NCBI GenBank assembly: GCA_027886865.1
Contig: JAPCJR010000012.1
Location: forward strand, 1 to 60,657
Source: Nitrososphaerota archaeon
GTDB taxonomy: Archaea > Thermoproteota > Nitrososphaeria > Nitrososphaerales > UBA183
Length of the DNA: 60,657 nucleotides
Direction of reading: 5' to 3'
Part shown: piece after piece, positions 16,189 to 24,809 of the stretch
Layout: each line of letters opens with the position of its first letter
Position numbering within the stretch: the stretch's first letter is position 1
The notes under the pieces: generated by a model
Database searches by the model: none
Seen by the model: the letters and a program-made list of their open reading frames with translations, nothing else
Told to the model about the DNA's origin: nothing
Program-made: the position numbers and the translations under genes

Positions 16189-18564
16189 CTATCCTATTGG
16201 TTTGGACCCCTTCCTGACCCTGAGGACGAGACCGCCCAAGACTATCAGTGCGAACAGCGTCGCTGCGGCGACGAGAGGGGGGACGCTTGGGAACTCTGGA
16301 ACGCTCTGTACGGTGCTGCTGCTGCTACTGCTCGTGCTGGTTGTGCTGCAGGTGGTGACGATGGTGGAAGTCGACGCGCTGTCCGTACTCGTGGTTCCAT
16401 CGAGCGGCGATATCAACGACTGCCCTGCGGCACGAAGGTCGATTGGAGCCATCATTTCGGGCGGGTCGGTCGCGTTGACCGTGATCGGGGCGCTGCTCGA
16501 GATCCCACCCGCTGCAGATGACGCCTCGGCGGAGATTACGTAGAGTTCGGGGACCGCACCGGCCTGCGCCGGGATCGTGAATGTTTCGCTCGCTCCCGGA
16601 CCGAGCGAGGGGACGGTGAAGTTAGTCGGCACCGTCGGCGTCACATCGGTGGGAAAGAGGACGGCGACGCTCGAGCCGCTGAGAGTGGTCAGCAGGTCAT
16701 TCGTCACCTGGACCGTCGTGTTGAACTCATGGCCGACCTGGACCGTCTGCGGAGCCGTGAGCTGCAGGGAGAGCCCGCTGTTTACCGTTGTGTAGTTGTA
16801 CCCGGACCCCAGGGCCGAATCGCCGAGAGTCGCGGAGGCGATGGCGACGAAGTCACCGTTCGTCTGGTACTGCCCGGCCGAGAACACGAAGGTCTCTGAT
16901 GCGGCGCCGTTCGCCGGGATCGCGAGGACCTGGGCCAGCGTCGCCACGGGCCACGGACCCTCCAGGTTGATCCCCCCAAAGTCGGTCGCGTAGAGCGTCA
17001 CGACTACGGTAGCCGGGCCGCTTAAGGAGGAGGGGTTCGTGACGGTCACGTTCGCGTCGATGCTGTCGCCGAAGACGTAGGACGGTTTGTCGAAGGAGAC
17101 CGTGACGGGACCCATCACGGGTCCCGGGTCGGGGAGCGGAGACCTGTACGCGGCGGTGTCTGTCGTCCTGGCTCCCGAGGCGCTGGTGACATAGGCGGTC
17201 GAGGAGCACGGGCATGCCCCCGCCGCCGCCCCAGGCAGCGCGCCCGTAGCGAACCGATAGGCGAAGGAAGTGCCGGGGCTCGCCGGAGCGATCAGTGCGT
17301 TGGTCGGTATCGGTTTTATCGGATTGATCGGGGTGCTGCCGAAGGCGTTGCCCTTGCTCGGGTCGAACGCCGACCAGTTCATCCTCGTCACCTGGTTCAA
17401 CCACACCTCGTCCCAGACGTGGAAATTCCACGTCCAAGCGCCGGGAGGCGCGACCGCCTTGGCGGCGGGCACCACCCCCACTGCTATGCTGTTTATGGTG
17501 GTCGTCATGCGGGTCGGGACACCCAGGGACCTGGAGAGCGCGTCCCCGACCGCCGCGTAGACCATGCACTGGCCGCAGACGGTGGCTGCGGTCGTCGGGT
17601 TCTGCAGCTTTGTGAGCAGGACCGGGACGTTGTAGAGCAGTGTCTTGCCGGATGGTACGGGCCAGCCAGAGGGGAGCCCGTTGCTCGCTCCCAGCGCAAT
17701 GGCGGTGACGGATGCGTTGGCCGTGTTCCACGCCTTTGCGTTGTCGACGAGCTGCATCGCCGCCAGGTAGACGACCGCCTTCTGCGGCCCAAGGGTGAAG
17801 GTTATGGGACCTCCCATGTACTTGTTCGTCACAGTCTTCACGTTGTTCGTCGCCGACATCGTAGAGCTCTGGCCGAAGTAGCCGATGTCGGTCTGCCCAA
17901 GGACGTACGCGGAGTACTGCGTCGCGTTGAGCCCGTTCACATCGGTATCGGTGCTCCCCGGCGAGGCGTTGTAGATCACCCAGAACCATGCGCTGAAGGG
18001 GTCTAGCAGCTGGCACGGAGAGAACTGGGCGGTAGACAGCTGGATATTGCCGCTGAAGTGGTACCGCCCTATCGCAGCGTTGGGAGGGATGGTGATCGAG
18101 ATCGCGGTACCGTTTATGAGGTTGATCTCCAGGTTAGACACACTGGAAGACGTCGGGTCGTGGACCGCCATCGGGTTTCTGCTCAGCTGAATGAGGCATT
18201 CGGGGTTGGTGGTGCAGACGGCGCGAATGGTTATCGTGGTGCCCCTCAGGAAGAAGATGGGCGGGATGGCCTTGGGTTGGGGAACGAGGAAACCTGTGCC
18301 GCTCTTGACGCAGGTCGAGCTCGTGAAGTTGAGAGATTGGTACTGCGGGTTAGCGGTGACGTACTGGGGGACGTTGTTGGTGAACCTGAGGCTCGAAAAG
18401 TAACTGCAACCTGCCAGGACGGTAACGCTTGAGGGCGGGTCGCTCGCCGTTGTCGCCGGCGCAGCGGGTTGGGCGAAGACCGCCTGGAGAGATGACGCAT
18501 ACAGAAAAATAGCTAAGAACAGAACGACAACGTTCCTTCTTGGATGCGCCCGAAGACGAGCCAT
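16189..18564 (-). CDS. Secreted transglutaminase with animal-type domain order
   Basis: From ATG 18564 (27 bp after a TATA-like CTTTTATAG) the protein has 791 residues. Order: signal peptide (to about 31); N-terminal beta-sandwich (about 45-235) with IPPNAAIGRYHFS; catalytic core with CGQCMVYAAVGDALSRSLG (Cys333), WNFHVWDEVW (His382) and SAFDPSKG (Asp401); two Ig-like domains (about 485-595 and 597-700); a Ser/Thr linker, VPEFPSVPP, a helix and basic tail. Animal transglutaminases have the same four-part order and very similar core motifs. The enzyme would cross-link or hydrolyse protein Gln side chains at the cell surface; activity is inferred. Confidence 0.85.
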   Translation of the reverse strand: MARLRAHPRRNVVVLFLAIFLYASSLQAVFAQPAAPATTASDPPSSVTVLAGCSYFSSLRFTNNVPQYVTANPQYQSLNFTSSTCVKSGTGFLVPQPKAIPPIFFLRGTTITIRAVCTTNPECLIQLSRNPMAVHDPTSSSVSNLEINLINGTAISITIPPNAAIGRYHFSGNIQLSTAQFSPCQLLDPFSAWFWVIYNASPGSTDTDVNGLNATQYSAYVLGQTDIGYFGQSSTMSATNNVKTVTNKYMGGPITFTLGPQKAVVYLAAMQLVDNAKAWNTANASVTAIALGASNGLPSGWPVPSGKTLLYNVPVLLTKLQNPTTAATVCGQCMVYAAVGDALSRSLGVPTRMTTTINSIAVGVVPAAKAVAPPGAWTWNFHVWDEVWLNQVTRMNWSAFDPSKGNAFGSTPINPIKPIPTNALIAPASPGTSFAYRFATGALPGAAAGACPCSSTAYVTSASGARTTDTAAYRSPLPDPGPVMGPVTVSFDKPSYVFGDSIDANVTVTNPSSLSGPATVVVTLYATDFGGINLEGPWPVATLAQVLAIPANGAASETFVFSAGQYQTNGDFVAIASATLGDSALGSGYNYTTVNSGLSLQLTAPQTVQVGHEFNTTVQVTNDLLTTLSGSSVAVLFPTDVTPTVPTNFTVPSLGPGASETFTIPAQAGAVPELYVISAEASSAAGGISSSAPITVNATDPPEMMAPIDLRAAGQSLISPLDGTTSTDSASTSTIVTTCSTTSTSSSSSSTVQSVPEFPSVPPLVAAATLFALIVLGGLVLRVRKGSKPIG

Positions 18565-18703
18565 CAACGGACTATTTCCCGGCTCGCTATAAAAGCCAAT
18601 AATAACTTCCGGACAGCTAAAGCCGCGGTACTCCCGTCCGTGGGGCCAGCGAAGGTCCGCGTGCAGCCTGTGGACCGGACGACCGTAGCGGTTGCCCTCC
18701 CTT

Positions 18704-19135
18704 CTAGGCCATCGCGGTGTCGAGATGCTCTTTGTCTTCCCGGGCCGTCTTCTCGAAGGCCGACTTGGCGGGCCCCTTGGCGAAGAGACCCAGCATCCCG
18801 AGCTCCATGGCCGCGGAGTAGTGGACCTCCGTGCCTGTGGGTATCTGCTTTAGCGCGAGCGTGATCTTGCTCCCCTTGCCGTCTCCGCTGAGGGTGTCTA
18901 TCTGGAACGTGTTCGTCGAGCGGTCGAGCCACATCTTGTTGACCGAACGGATCTTCCTGCCCATCATCTCCATCTGCTGCTCGAAGTTGATCGTGTCCCC
19001 TTCCGTGCCGGTTATCTTGACCTCCTTCACGAAACCTGGGTGCTCCTTCGGCAGGTTCTCTGGATGCATGTAATAGTCGAGGGCACGGGCTAGTGGGGCC
19101 TTGGTCTGTATGACTGTATCGAATTTGGCAGGCAT
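18704..19135 (-). CDS. SRPBCC-fold (polyketide cyclase/Bet v1-like) protein
   Basis: The 143-residue protein begins with a strand, FDTVIQTKAPLARALDYY, where family members have the START-type first helix, followed by six alternating strands (INFEQQMEMMGRKIRSVNKMW) and a long C-terminal helix. This is the SRPBCC helix-grip layout, which binds a hydrophobic ligand. No catalytic residue can be singled out, and neighbours are surface proteins, so ligand and role are unknown. Confidence 0.7.
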   Translation of the reverse strand: MPAKFDTVIQTKAPLARALDYYMHPENLPKEHPGFVKEVKITGTEGDTINFEQQMEMMGRKIRSVNKMWLDRSTNTFQIDTLSGDGKGSKITLALKQIPTGTEVHYSAAMELGMLGLFAKGPAKSAFEKTAREDKEHLDTAMA

Positions 19136-19203
19136 TATGGCCCGAACGAGCGAGCGGTCTATTTATTCTCTGCCTGAGCGCTCCCTGAGCGAGGCGGCTT
19201 TGG

Positions 19204-20181
19204 TTACGCCGCTGTGACCGAAATTATCTGCAGGAGGACGTATACGGGCGAGGTCCCGGAGGCCGACGTTTCCGTCCCCTCGATATGCTCGTGGGTGACC
19301 AGGATGAGGTCTGTGCCGTAGACCGGGGTGGCCTGCAACGAGAAGGTAGTCAGGGTGAAGTCTGCCTGGCAGGAGGTGGCGACGGCGGGGAATGACACGG
19401 CGGCGAAGTTCGTGATGTAAAGGAGGGTCGGGCCGAGCATGACGCCCGTCTGATTGACGGGCCGGACCTGCGACGAGGAGGTATAGACTTCAAGGAGCTG
19501 ACCCTGGATGATGAGCGATAGGAATGGGCCTGCGGTCGACGAGAGCGCCGAATCGGCCTGCGCGCCTGTCTCGTTGGCGCCTCCGGAATCCACGGCGATG
19601 ACGGTGCCGGCGGAGGTCATCCAGGCCTGGGTGAGCGAGCTCGTGCCCGAGGTGGTTTCGTTTATCTCAACCTTGTAGGTCGTCAGGTTGCCTGACTTGG
19701 TCGCGTAGACCACCTGGTAGGAGGATTCTGGGTGGGACGACCCTGAGGCGGCGCTCGTGGTCAGCGTCATGGAGAGCCGGGAGAAGTTGCCCAGGAGCGT
19801 GGCGAAGTCGGCGAACGTCGGGGGCGCCGTGGAGGTCTCGTTGGCAGTGCATGTGTTCGACGAGGTCGTCGAGCTTGAGCTCTGATTTGATGTTGTGGAG
19901 GCGGTCGAAGTGGACGATGTGGTGGTGCTCGAGGTGGCGGACGAGGTCATGGTGCTCGTCGTGGACGTCGCGACCGAGCTCGACGTGGTAGAGCCGGTGC
20001 CTGTGGAGCTGCTGTTCGAGGTCGCTACGGAGGTGGTCGAAGCCGAAGAGGTACTGGTGGACCTCGAGGCCGTCGGTCCCTGGGCGAGCAGCACGTAACC
20101 CGCGACCCCGGCCACGACGACGATTACTATCACTGCTACGGCGATCGCGACTCGGGCGATGCCGCGCTTGGCTGCGTGCAT
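19204..20181 (-). CDS. Membrane-anchored surface protein with long Ser/Thr stalk
   Basis: The 325-residue product has a basic N-terminus, a strong helix (about 10-33), a stalk of about 75 residues made almost only of Ser and Thr, and a 210-residue domain shared with the protein at 15124-16014. NxS/NxT sites are frequent. The stalk is longer than in the paralogue. Both have a Cys soon after the stalk and another near the end (TSCQADFTLTT), perhaps a disulfide. Function is unknown; an extracellular binding or assembly role is plausible. Confidence 0.75.
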   Translation of the reverse strand: MHAAKRGIARVAIAVAVIVIVVVAGVAGYVLLAQGPTASRSTSTSSASTTSVATSNSSSTGTGSTTSSSVATSTTSTMTSSATSSTTTSSTSTASTTSNQSSSSTTSSNTCTANETSTAPPTFADFATLLGNFSRLSMTLTTSAASGSSHPESSYQVVYATKSGNLTTYKVEINETTSGTSSLTQAWMTSAGTVIAVDSGGANETGAQADSALSSTAGPFLSLIIQGQLLEVYTSSSQVRPVNQTGVMLGPTLLYITNFAAVSFPAVATSCQADFTLTTFSLQATPVYGTDLILVTHEHIEGTETSASGTSPVYVLLQIISVTAA

Positions 20182-20255
20182 TCCATGATTTTGGGCTGCG
20201 ACGGTCTATTTAACACTGGGAGAGCGCTGAAGCCATATCAGGGGAGCGCTTCTGC

Positions 20256-20702
20256 TCAGGGAAGACCCAACTGCTTCAGCAGACCGACGAGGTCGTAGAA
20301 GAGCCGCTCTTCGAGTATCTCCCCCTCCTCGCTCCAATGGGCCACGGTGCAGAACTCGACTTGGAAGCTCTTGTTGGTAGGAGGGATGACCTTCCCGCCG
20401 ACCGTCTTCAACGGGCCTATCATCGTCCCGGAGAAGTCCGCGATGGTGCAGGTCATGTCACCCTGGCCGAACATTATCTTGTACGGGTTGTTGATCAGGT
20501 GGTTGTCCGGGAAAGTCTTGAAGAACTCTTTCGCCTCCTTCTCGTGGTTATCGCGCCCTATCGTGGGGTTGGGCTGTCCCGGCCAGAATACCATGGTCTC
20601 CTCGGCATGGCGTTTTCTGAAGACGGTCCAGTCCTGGCTGTTCCATGAATCGTCCAGCGTCTTCATCAGTTCCAGGTTCCTCTCGGGTGTGGACTTGGCC
20701 AT
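20256..20702 (-). CDS. SnoaL-like polyketide cyclase-family protein
   Basis: Taken from ATG 20702 (MAKSTPERNLELMKTLDD), 148 residues long. It has the SnoaL/NTF2 cone pattern: an N-terminal helix with DDSWNSQDWTVFRKRHAEE, an FKTFPDNHL loop, then strands ending HWSEEGEILEERLFYDLVGLLKQLGL. SnoaL relatives include ester cyclases and many of unknown use. A second NTF2-like protein lies at 41573-41980 and differs clearly. The seven-codon upstream extension is rejected as atypical. Confidence 0.75.
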   Translation of the reverse strand: MAKSTPERNLELMKTLDDSWNSQDWTVFRKRHAEETMVFWPGQPNPTIGRDNHEKEAKEFFKTFPDNHLINNPYKIMFGQGDMTCTIADFSGTMIGPLKTVGGKVIPPTNKSFQVEFCTVAHWSEEGEILEERLFYDLVGLLKQLGLP

Positions 20703-20726
20703 GGGCTCTCGTCGGGTTGGCACTAT

Positions 20727-21956
20727 TTACGCTGGAGCCCGCCGAGGCAGTGCCTGATCGTCTCCTTCGGCCGGCGAGCGGACCATCGCGCCAAGCCGTG
20801 AAGCCCAGCCGACGTTTACGAGAAGCCAGACAAGAGGCCTTGGATCATTCCAATCGAGCACTGCATAGGTCGTCTTCTCGCTTCTTAATGGACGAACGTC
20901 CGAGGACGAGAGACCGCCCTGACGCCACCTACCCAATGAGGAGAACGCCGTGTCGACGAGGTTCACCCATCTCAGGCCGGGTCTCACGTAGGATTCCTGA
21001 AGCTGGGCTCCTTCGCACTCGGCGTATGCTGCATAAGGGATATTGCACCCGCCGGCGGTGGCCAGCCTGTTCGTCGTCCAGGCGCGCGGGTTCACATCCA
21101 TGATCTTCCATCTGCCGTCTCGCGAATCCCTCTTGAACTCCGCCTGGACGATGCCATGGAACTTCAACCCCGAAAAGAACTTCGTCGCCTGTCCCATGAG
21201 CTCGGGCTCGTGCACGCTGACCGCCTCACAGGATATCCCTGGCGAGCCCGGGGGCCATTCGCTGAGCCTGCGATAGGTCAGGACGCAGTGAGGAGCTGAG
21301 CGCCGGTCGAAGTAAGCCGCGAAACCATAGTTGGCGCGAACGTCGCCCGGAATGTACTCCTGTACGAAGACGGAGACTCCCTTCTGTGCGCACTTCAGGT
21401 AGCCCCTTCGCAGCTCCGCATTCGACCGCACAACGAAAGCCTTGGCTCTGAAGGCTCTGTCGAAACTCTTCGAGTCATCGGGTTTCAGGATACATGGGTA
21501 ATCGACCTCGTCCTCCATCCCAAGAAGGGATTGATAGTCTTCAGGAAAGATGGCGCGGGGGTGCGGGACGTCGAACCTCGTCGCTGTCTCATGAATCCCG
21601 GACTTTGTCAGACAGGCATCGGCGATTCCACGGTCGAAGATCGGCGAGTCCGCAAACTCTCCTATCGCAGCCTCGTAGAGCGAGATGGTCCTCGCGACCT
21701 CGTCAGACGCAGGGAGGAGGATCGGCCTCTGACCCGTGGACCTCGCGATCCTCGCTACTGCGTCGATGAGGACAGTTGAATTGCTCACTTCTTTGCAGGT
21801 AAACGCCTTGCAGTACTTCGAGTGCAGGCCTGGCCCGCTTCCTCCCCCGAGCGCAACCACGGGGACCTTCATTTCGCCCAGGCTCCGGATGAACCCAAGC
21901 GCCGCGACGGAGGAACCGGGGGCGACGATGACCGGCCGAGCAGTGATTGGTTGCAC
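20727..21956 (-). CDS. ATP-grasp ligase
   Basis: A 409-residue protein with an N-terminal nucleotide-fold domain (RPVIVAPGSSVAALGFIRSLG), a central domain with YPCILKPDDSKSF and VQEYIPGD, and the ATP/Mg motif KIMDVNPRAW (about 290) followed by TAGGCNIPY. ATP-grasp enzymes join a carboxylate to an amine or thiol through an acyl phosphate. It resembles carboxylate-amine ligases of secondary or surface-glycan pathways, but the substrate cannot be read from context. It stands divergent from the zinc-ribbon gene to its right. Confidence 0.82.
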   Translation of the reverse strand: MQPITARPVIVAPGSSVAALGFIRSLGEMKVPVVALGGGSGPGLHSKYCKAFTCKEVSNSTVLIDAVARIARSTGQRPILLPASDEVARTISLYEAAIGEFADSPIFDRGIADACLTKSGIHETATRFDVPHPRAIFPEDYQSLLGMEDEVDYPCILKPDDSKSFDRAFRAKAFVVRSNAELRRGYLKCAQKGVSVFVQEYIPGDVRANYGFAAYFDRRSAPHCVLTYRRLSEWPPGSPGISCEAVSVHEPELMGQATKFFSGLKFHGIVQAEFKRDSRDGRWKIMDVNPRAWTTNRLATAGGCNIPYAAYAECEGAQLQESYVRPGLRWVNLVDTAFSSLGRWRQGGLSSSDVRPLRSEKTTYAVLDWNDPRPLVWLLVNVGWASRLGAMVRSPAEGDDQALPRRAPA

Positions 21957-22084
21957 CGGCGGATTGCGCGACCGCGTGGTTCTTTAGTTGTCCGATGGCT
22001 ACTCGATTGTCCTTTGAACGACGCCGCGGAAGGACGAACGTTCCCAAGCATAGAAATAGGACGTGGCGCCTTCCGCCAGCCAAG

Positions 22085-22753
22085 TTGGTAAAGTACTGCA
22101 TCCAGTGCGGGAAGCCGAACGACGACCAGGCAGTCTTCTGCACCGCCTGTGGGCAGAGGTTCCCTGACCAGTCCTCACCCGCTGTCCCACAAACAGTAGT
22201 CCCTGCGGTCACCCAGACCTCGTCGCTCTATACGGCCGAGATGGGGACGGGAGCGCACAAGCACATGCTCACGGACGTCTATCTCAGGGACCCCTCGGGC
22301 AAGGTGTTGCTCGTGGCTAGGAGGCAGTCGATCCTCCACCAGGATTACACGATAGTGGACGGCAACGAAAACGTCATGGGTTTCATAGAGTCGAAGGGGC
22401 ACCTAACTCATACCTCGCTGAACCTTCAGGATGCGAACCACAACGTTCAGGGGTCCATCCGGCTGAGCAACGTCGAGCAACGAGGTTCGCCTCCCGATTG
22501 CCAGCTTGAGGACGCCAGCGGTAACAAACAGGGTTCGATACTCTTTACGATGGGGGTGCTTGGCTTCAGCGGCATCCGGCTGGATGGGTCCAGGATCTTT
22601 GACGCCAGGTTGTCGGGGGGAACCGGCGTGAGGCAGTCGCTGGACGCGCTCGAAAGCAGACCCTATGCGATAGAAATGCTTGACCCACAATTTCCGATGC
22701 CCACGATTCTGGCAATAATCGCCGCCCTCGACCACTCTTCGGTCGTGGCCTGA
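22085..22753 (+). CDS. Zinc ribbon plus LURP-one/tubby-like domain protein
   Basis: With the TTG start at 22085 the protein opens VKYCIQCGKPNDDQAVFCTACG, a double CxxC zinc ribbon, then a Pro/Thr linker and a 180-residue domain of repeated strands (VYLRDPSGKVLLVARRQ, YTIVDGNENVMGFIES, LQDANHNVQGSI). The repeated two-strand units with D-x-x-G turns are typical of LURP-one-related (tubby C-like) domains, which in some proteins bind membranes. The upstream in-frame extension to 21947 is basic and would precede the ribbon, so it is not accepted. It nearly touches the convergent next gene. Confidence 0.72.
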   Translation: MVKYCIQCGKPNDDQAVFCTACGQRFPDQSSPAVPQTVVPAVTQTSSLYTAEMGTGAHKHMLTDVYLRDPSGKVLLVARRQSILHQDYTIVDGNENVMGFIESKGHLTHTSLNLQDANHNVQGSIRLSNVEQRGSPPDCQLEDASGNKQGSILFTMGVLGFSGIRLDGSRIFDARLSGGTGVRQSLDALESRPYAIEMLDPQFPMPTILAIIAALDHSSVVA

Positions 22754-22757
22754 GGCG

Positions 22758-23525
22758 TCACCGGGTGGTACCGGCCGCCGTCTTTGCTCCCTCTGCGGAG
22801 AGCCTGTTCATCGGCGCAAGAGACCTGGCGCTCCTGTAGAGGGCGTAGGCTCCGAGGATGGCCGCGGGCGCGAACGCGAGTGCCGGGTAAGAAAAGCTGG
22901 CATCATACTGACTGACATTAAAGACGAACATCTCTATGAAGGACAGCAACGCGTTGAATAGGAACGACAGCAAGAGAACTCCGAACCACTTCAGGCTCCC
23001 GCGAAGCACGCGGTCCTTCGACCTCCTGGCCCCAATCAGCACGACGGGGGCACCCGCGATGAACGGCAGCAAGAAAAGGGGGAAACCTATGGCACCTCCG
23101 AGGCCTGAATTTTCGGATGAGGGGTAGACTACCGCAGCCACTAGGTAGACGGCTGCGAGCGCGAGGTCGCCCCAGAGCACAAAGCGGACCTTATCCCAGT
23201 GAAGTATCCGACGCAACAATGGGTCAGACCGCCGCGCAACCCGGACGGTGGAGTCCACAAAAGCAAAGACGAATGCGAGTTCGGCGAAGAGCGACAGGTT
23301 GAGCGCTAGATTGACAATCATGCTGCTGCTCGAGATGTTGTTGATCGGCAGTCCCACTTCCCAGACGATGCACACGACGCCCAGCCAGAGCGCGTGGTTG
23401 CGGTAGACTCGTCCTGCGAGAGCGCGCCTGATGGAGAAGGCCCAGTATGCCGCGTACAAGCCGATGGCCGCGGGCACTAGGTCCCCCAGGACCACCGCCA
23501 GGGTGAATCCAAGGCTATCTGACAT
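22758..23525 (-). CDS. Seven-helix membrane protein
   Basis: The 255-residue product has about seven hydrophobic helices with an outward N-terminus (short polar start) and a Gly/Ala-rich cytoplasmic tail. No retinal-type Lys is obvious in the last helix, so it is not a rhodopsin. Its start overlaps the upstream KaiC-like gene by 11 bases, making co-translation likely. Topology recalls membrane parts of archaeal signalling pairs; this is inference only. Confidence 0.65.
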   Translation of the reverse strand: MSDSLGFTLAVVLGDLVPAAIGLYAAYWAFSIRRALAGRVYRNHALWLGVVCIVWEVGLPINNISSSSMIVNLALNLSLFAELAFVFAFVDSTVRVARRSDPLLRRILHWDKVRFVLWGDLALAAVYLVAAVVYPSSENSGLGGAIGFPLFLLPFIAGAPVVLIGARRSKDRVLRGSLKWFGVLLLSFLFNALLSFIEMFVFNVSQYDASFSYPALAFAPAAILGAYALYRSARSLAPMNRLSAEGAKTAAGTTR

Positions 23526-24186
23526 ATGGGCTAACCTCCATTCCGTTCTTGGTCAGTGAGAAGTTGAAGTAGCTGGGCTGGGGGAGGGTTCCTCGCATCT
23601 TCCGGACGCGCAGGAGCGGGATGACCCTCAGACCCTCCTCGTAGAGCCTCATCTCCACCACGCCATCGAAGAGCTGCTCCATCGCGGCGAGGACCTGCGG
23701 CTGGTGCATCCCCTCCTCCACCGTCGCGAACAGCACGGCGTCATACTGCTTGACGTCCGCGAAGAGCTGCGTCAGGAACCTGTAGATCGTCTCGGGCGGA
23801 TTGAGCATCAGAAGCGAGGAGAGGACGTCGATTACTACCCTAATCCTTCGTCCCGCGTTTTGTCTCAGAAGCTCTTTGATGTTGTATGAGAGTGACGCAA
23901 GGTCGTTGACGTCGTACTTGATCTGGCCGCCGTCACTGGCGAACCAAACCGGGACCTTCTGCTGGGTATCAATCCCGAAGCCCTTTTCGTCCTGAAGGAC
24001 CTCTTTGACGGAGAGCCTCGTCACGTAAAGACAAAAGTCACCCACGCCCAAGCCGGACCGAGTGAACCAGTAGCCGAGGGCTTCCTTGCCGATTCCCGGA
24101 GGGCCGACCACCAGTATCGTCGACTTGTCCGGGTACCCTTCGCCGGCCAGTATCTGGTCGAGCGCGGGAACCCCGCTTGAAGCCAA
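23515..24186 (-). CDS. KaiC-like RecA-fold ATPase
   Basis: A 223-residue single-domain protein: SSGVPALDQILAGEGYP at the start (the KaiC lead-in), Walker A GPPGIGKE (about 29-36), and the hydrophobic Walker B-like strand RVVIDVLSSLLML (about 116-128). KaiC-like proteins are abundant in archaea as signalling ATPases or phosphoproteins, often without a clock role. The usual catalytic Glu pair after Walker A is not clear. It overlaps the 7-TM gene downstream, suggesting the two work together at the membrane. Confidence 0.8.
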   Translation of the reverse strand: MASSGVPALDQILAGEGYPDKSTILVVGPPGIGKEALGYWFTRSGLGVGDFCLYVTRLSVKEVLQDEKGFGIDTQQKVPVWFASDGGQIKYDVNDLASLSYNIKELLRQNAGRRIRVVIDVLSSLLMLNPPETIYRFLTQLFADVKQYDAVLFATVEEGMHQPQVLAAMEQLFDGVVEMRLYEEGLRVIPLLRVRKMRGTLPQPSYFNFSLTKNGMEVSPYVR

Positions 24187-24263
24187 AGGCAGCCTTCCGG
24201 TATTGGATTAGAAGGATAAAGGCATAGCTCGAAGAAGACGAGTGGGGGCGGGTCGGCGTCCGG

Positions 24264-24809
24264 CTACTTCTCGACCCTGACCGTCGGGTGCGAGAGGTTG
24301 CTCCTGATCAGCGTCTGGACGTTCATCCCGTCCTTGAGCATCCTCATCTCGAACTTCCGGCCGTCGTTCGCCTCGACGACTATCGTGCTTCTGCCAACTA
24401 TGCGCATCCCCAAACTCCTGATGAGCCTGGCGTCTGAGAAGGCCATGGCGGAGATGAACGTGTTCTGCAGGTTTGCGATTCCCCTGTTGACGTAGAGGCC
24501 GTCGGTGTGCAGTTCGTAGCTGTGCCCCGCCTTGTACAGGCTCAGCCTCACCACCTTGACGAGGTAGGCCACGAGGATTACCAAGACCGTGATGACCTCG
24601 AGCACGTCCGGGATGGAGAACGACCCCACCTTCACAGAGGCATAGATCAGGCTCGAAGCCGCACCGACGTTGCCCGCAATCCAAACCTCCAACAGGACCA
24701 GTACGGCTGCAACGATAGCTGCGCCCACGCCGTAGAGCAGCAGGTACACCCCGATGGAGGGCTTGCCGCTCCAGACTACGCCCCCGGACGCGAACGTGGT
24801 ACCGCTCAT
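24264..24809 (-). CDS. Membrane protein with bacterial-type PH domain
   Basis: Taken from ATG 24809, which overlaps the stop of the upstream propeller gene (ATGA), it has 181 residues: a short polar start, two hydrophobic helices (about 20-43 and 70-92), then a C-terminal domain YELHTDGLYVNRGIANLQNT ... STIVVEANDGRKFEMRM that matches the bPH2/YdbS-type fold, including the Tyr/Asp/Gly turn. A leaderless start at 24842 is possible. The domain probably faces the cytoplasm. Confidence 0.72.
   Translation of the reverse strand: MSGTTFASGGVVWSGKPSIGVYLLLYGVGAAIVAAVLVLLEVWIAGNVGAASSLIYASVKVGSFSIPDVLEVITVLVILVAYLVKVVRLSLYKAGHSYELHTDGLYVNRGIANLQNTFISAMAFSDARLIRSLGMRIVGRSTIVVEANDGRKFEMRMLKDGMNVQTLIRSNLSHPTVRVEK

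Noticed and set aside
16853..18016. 387-codon frame in another frame of the transglutaminase gene
   Set aside because: Arg/Gly-rich composition typical of an off-frame in high-GC DNA; no motif, while the overlapping frame has clear catalytic motifs.
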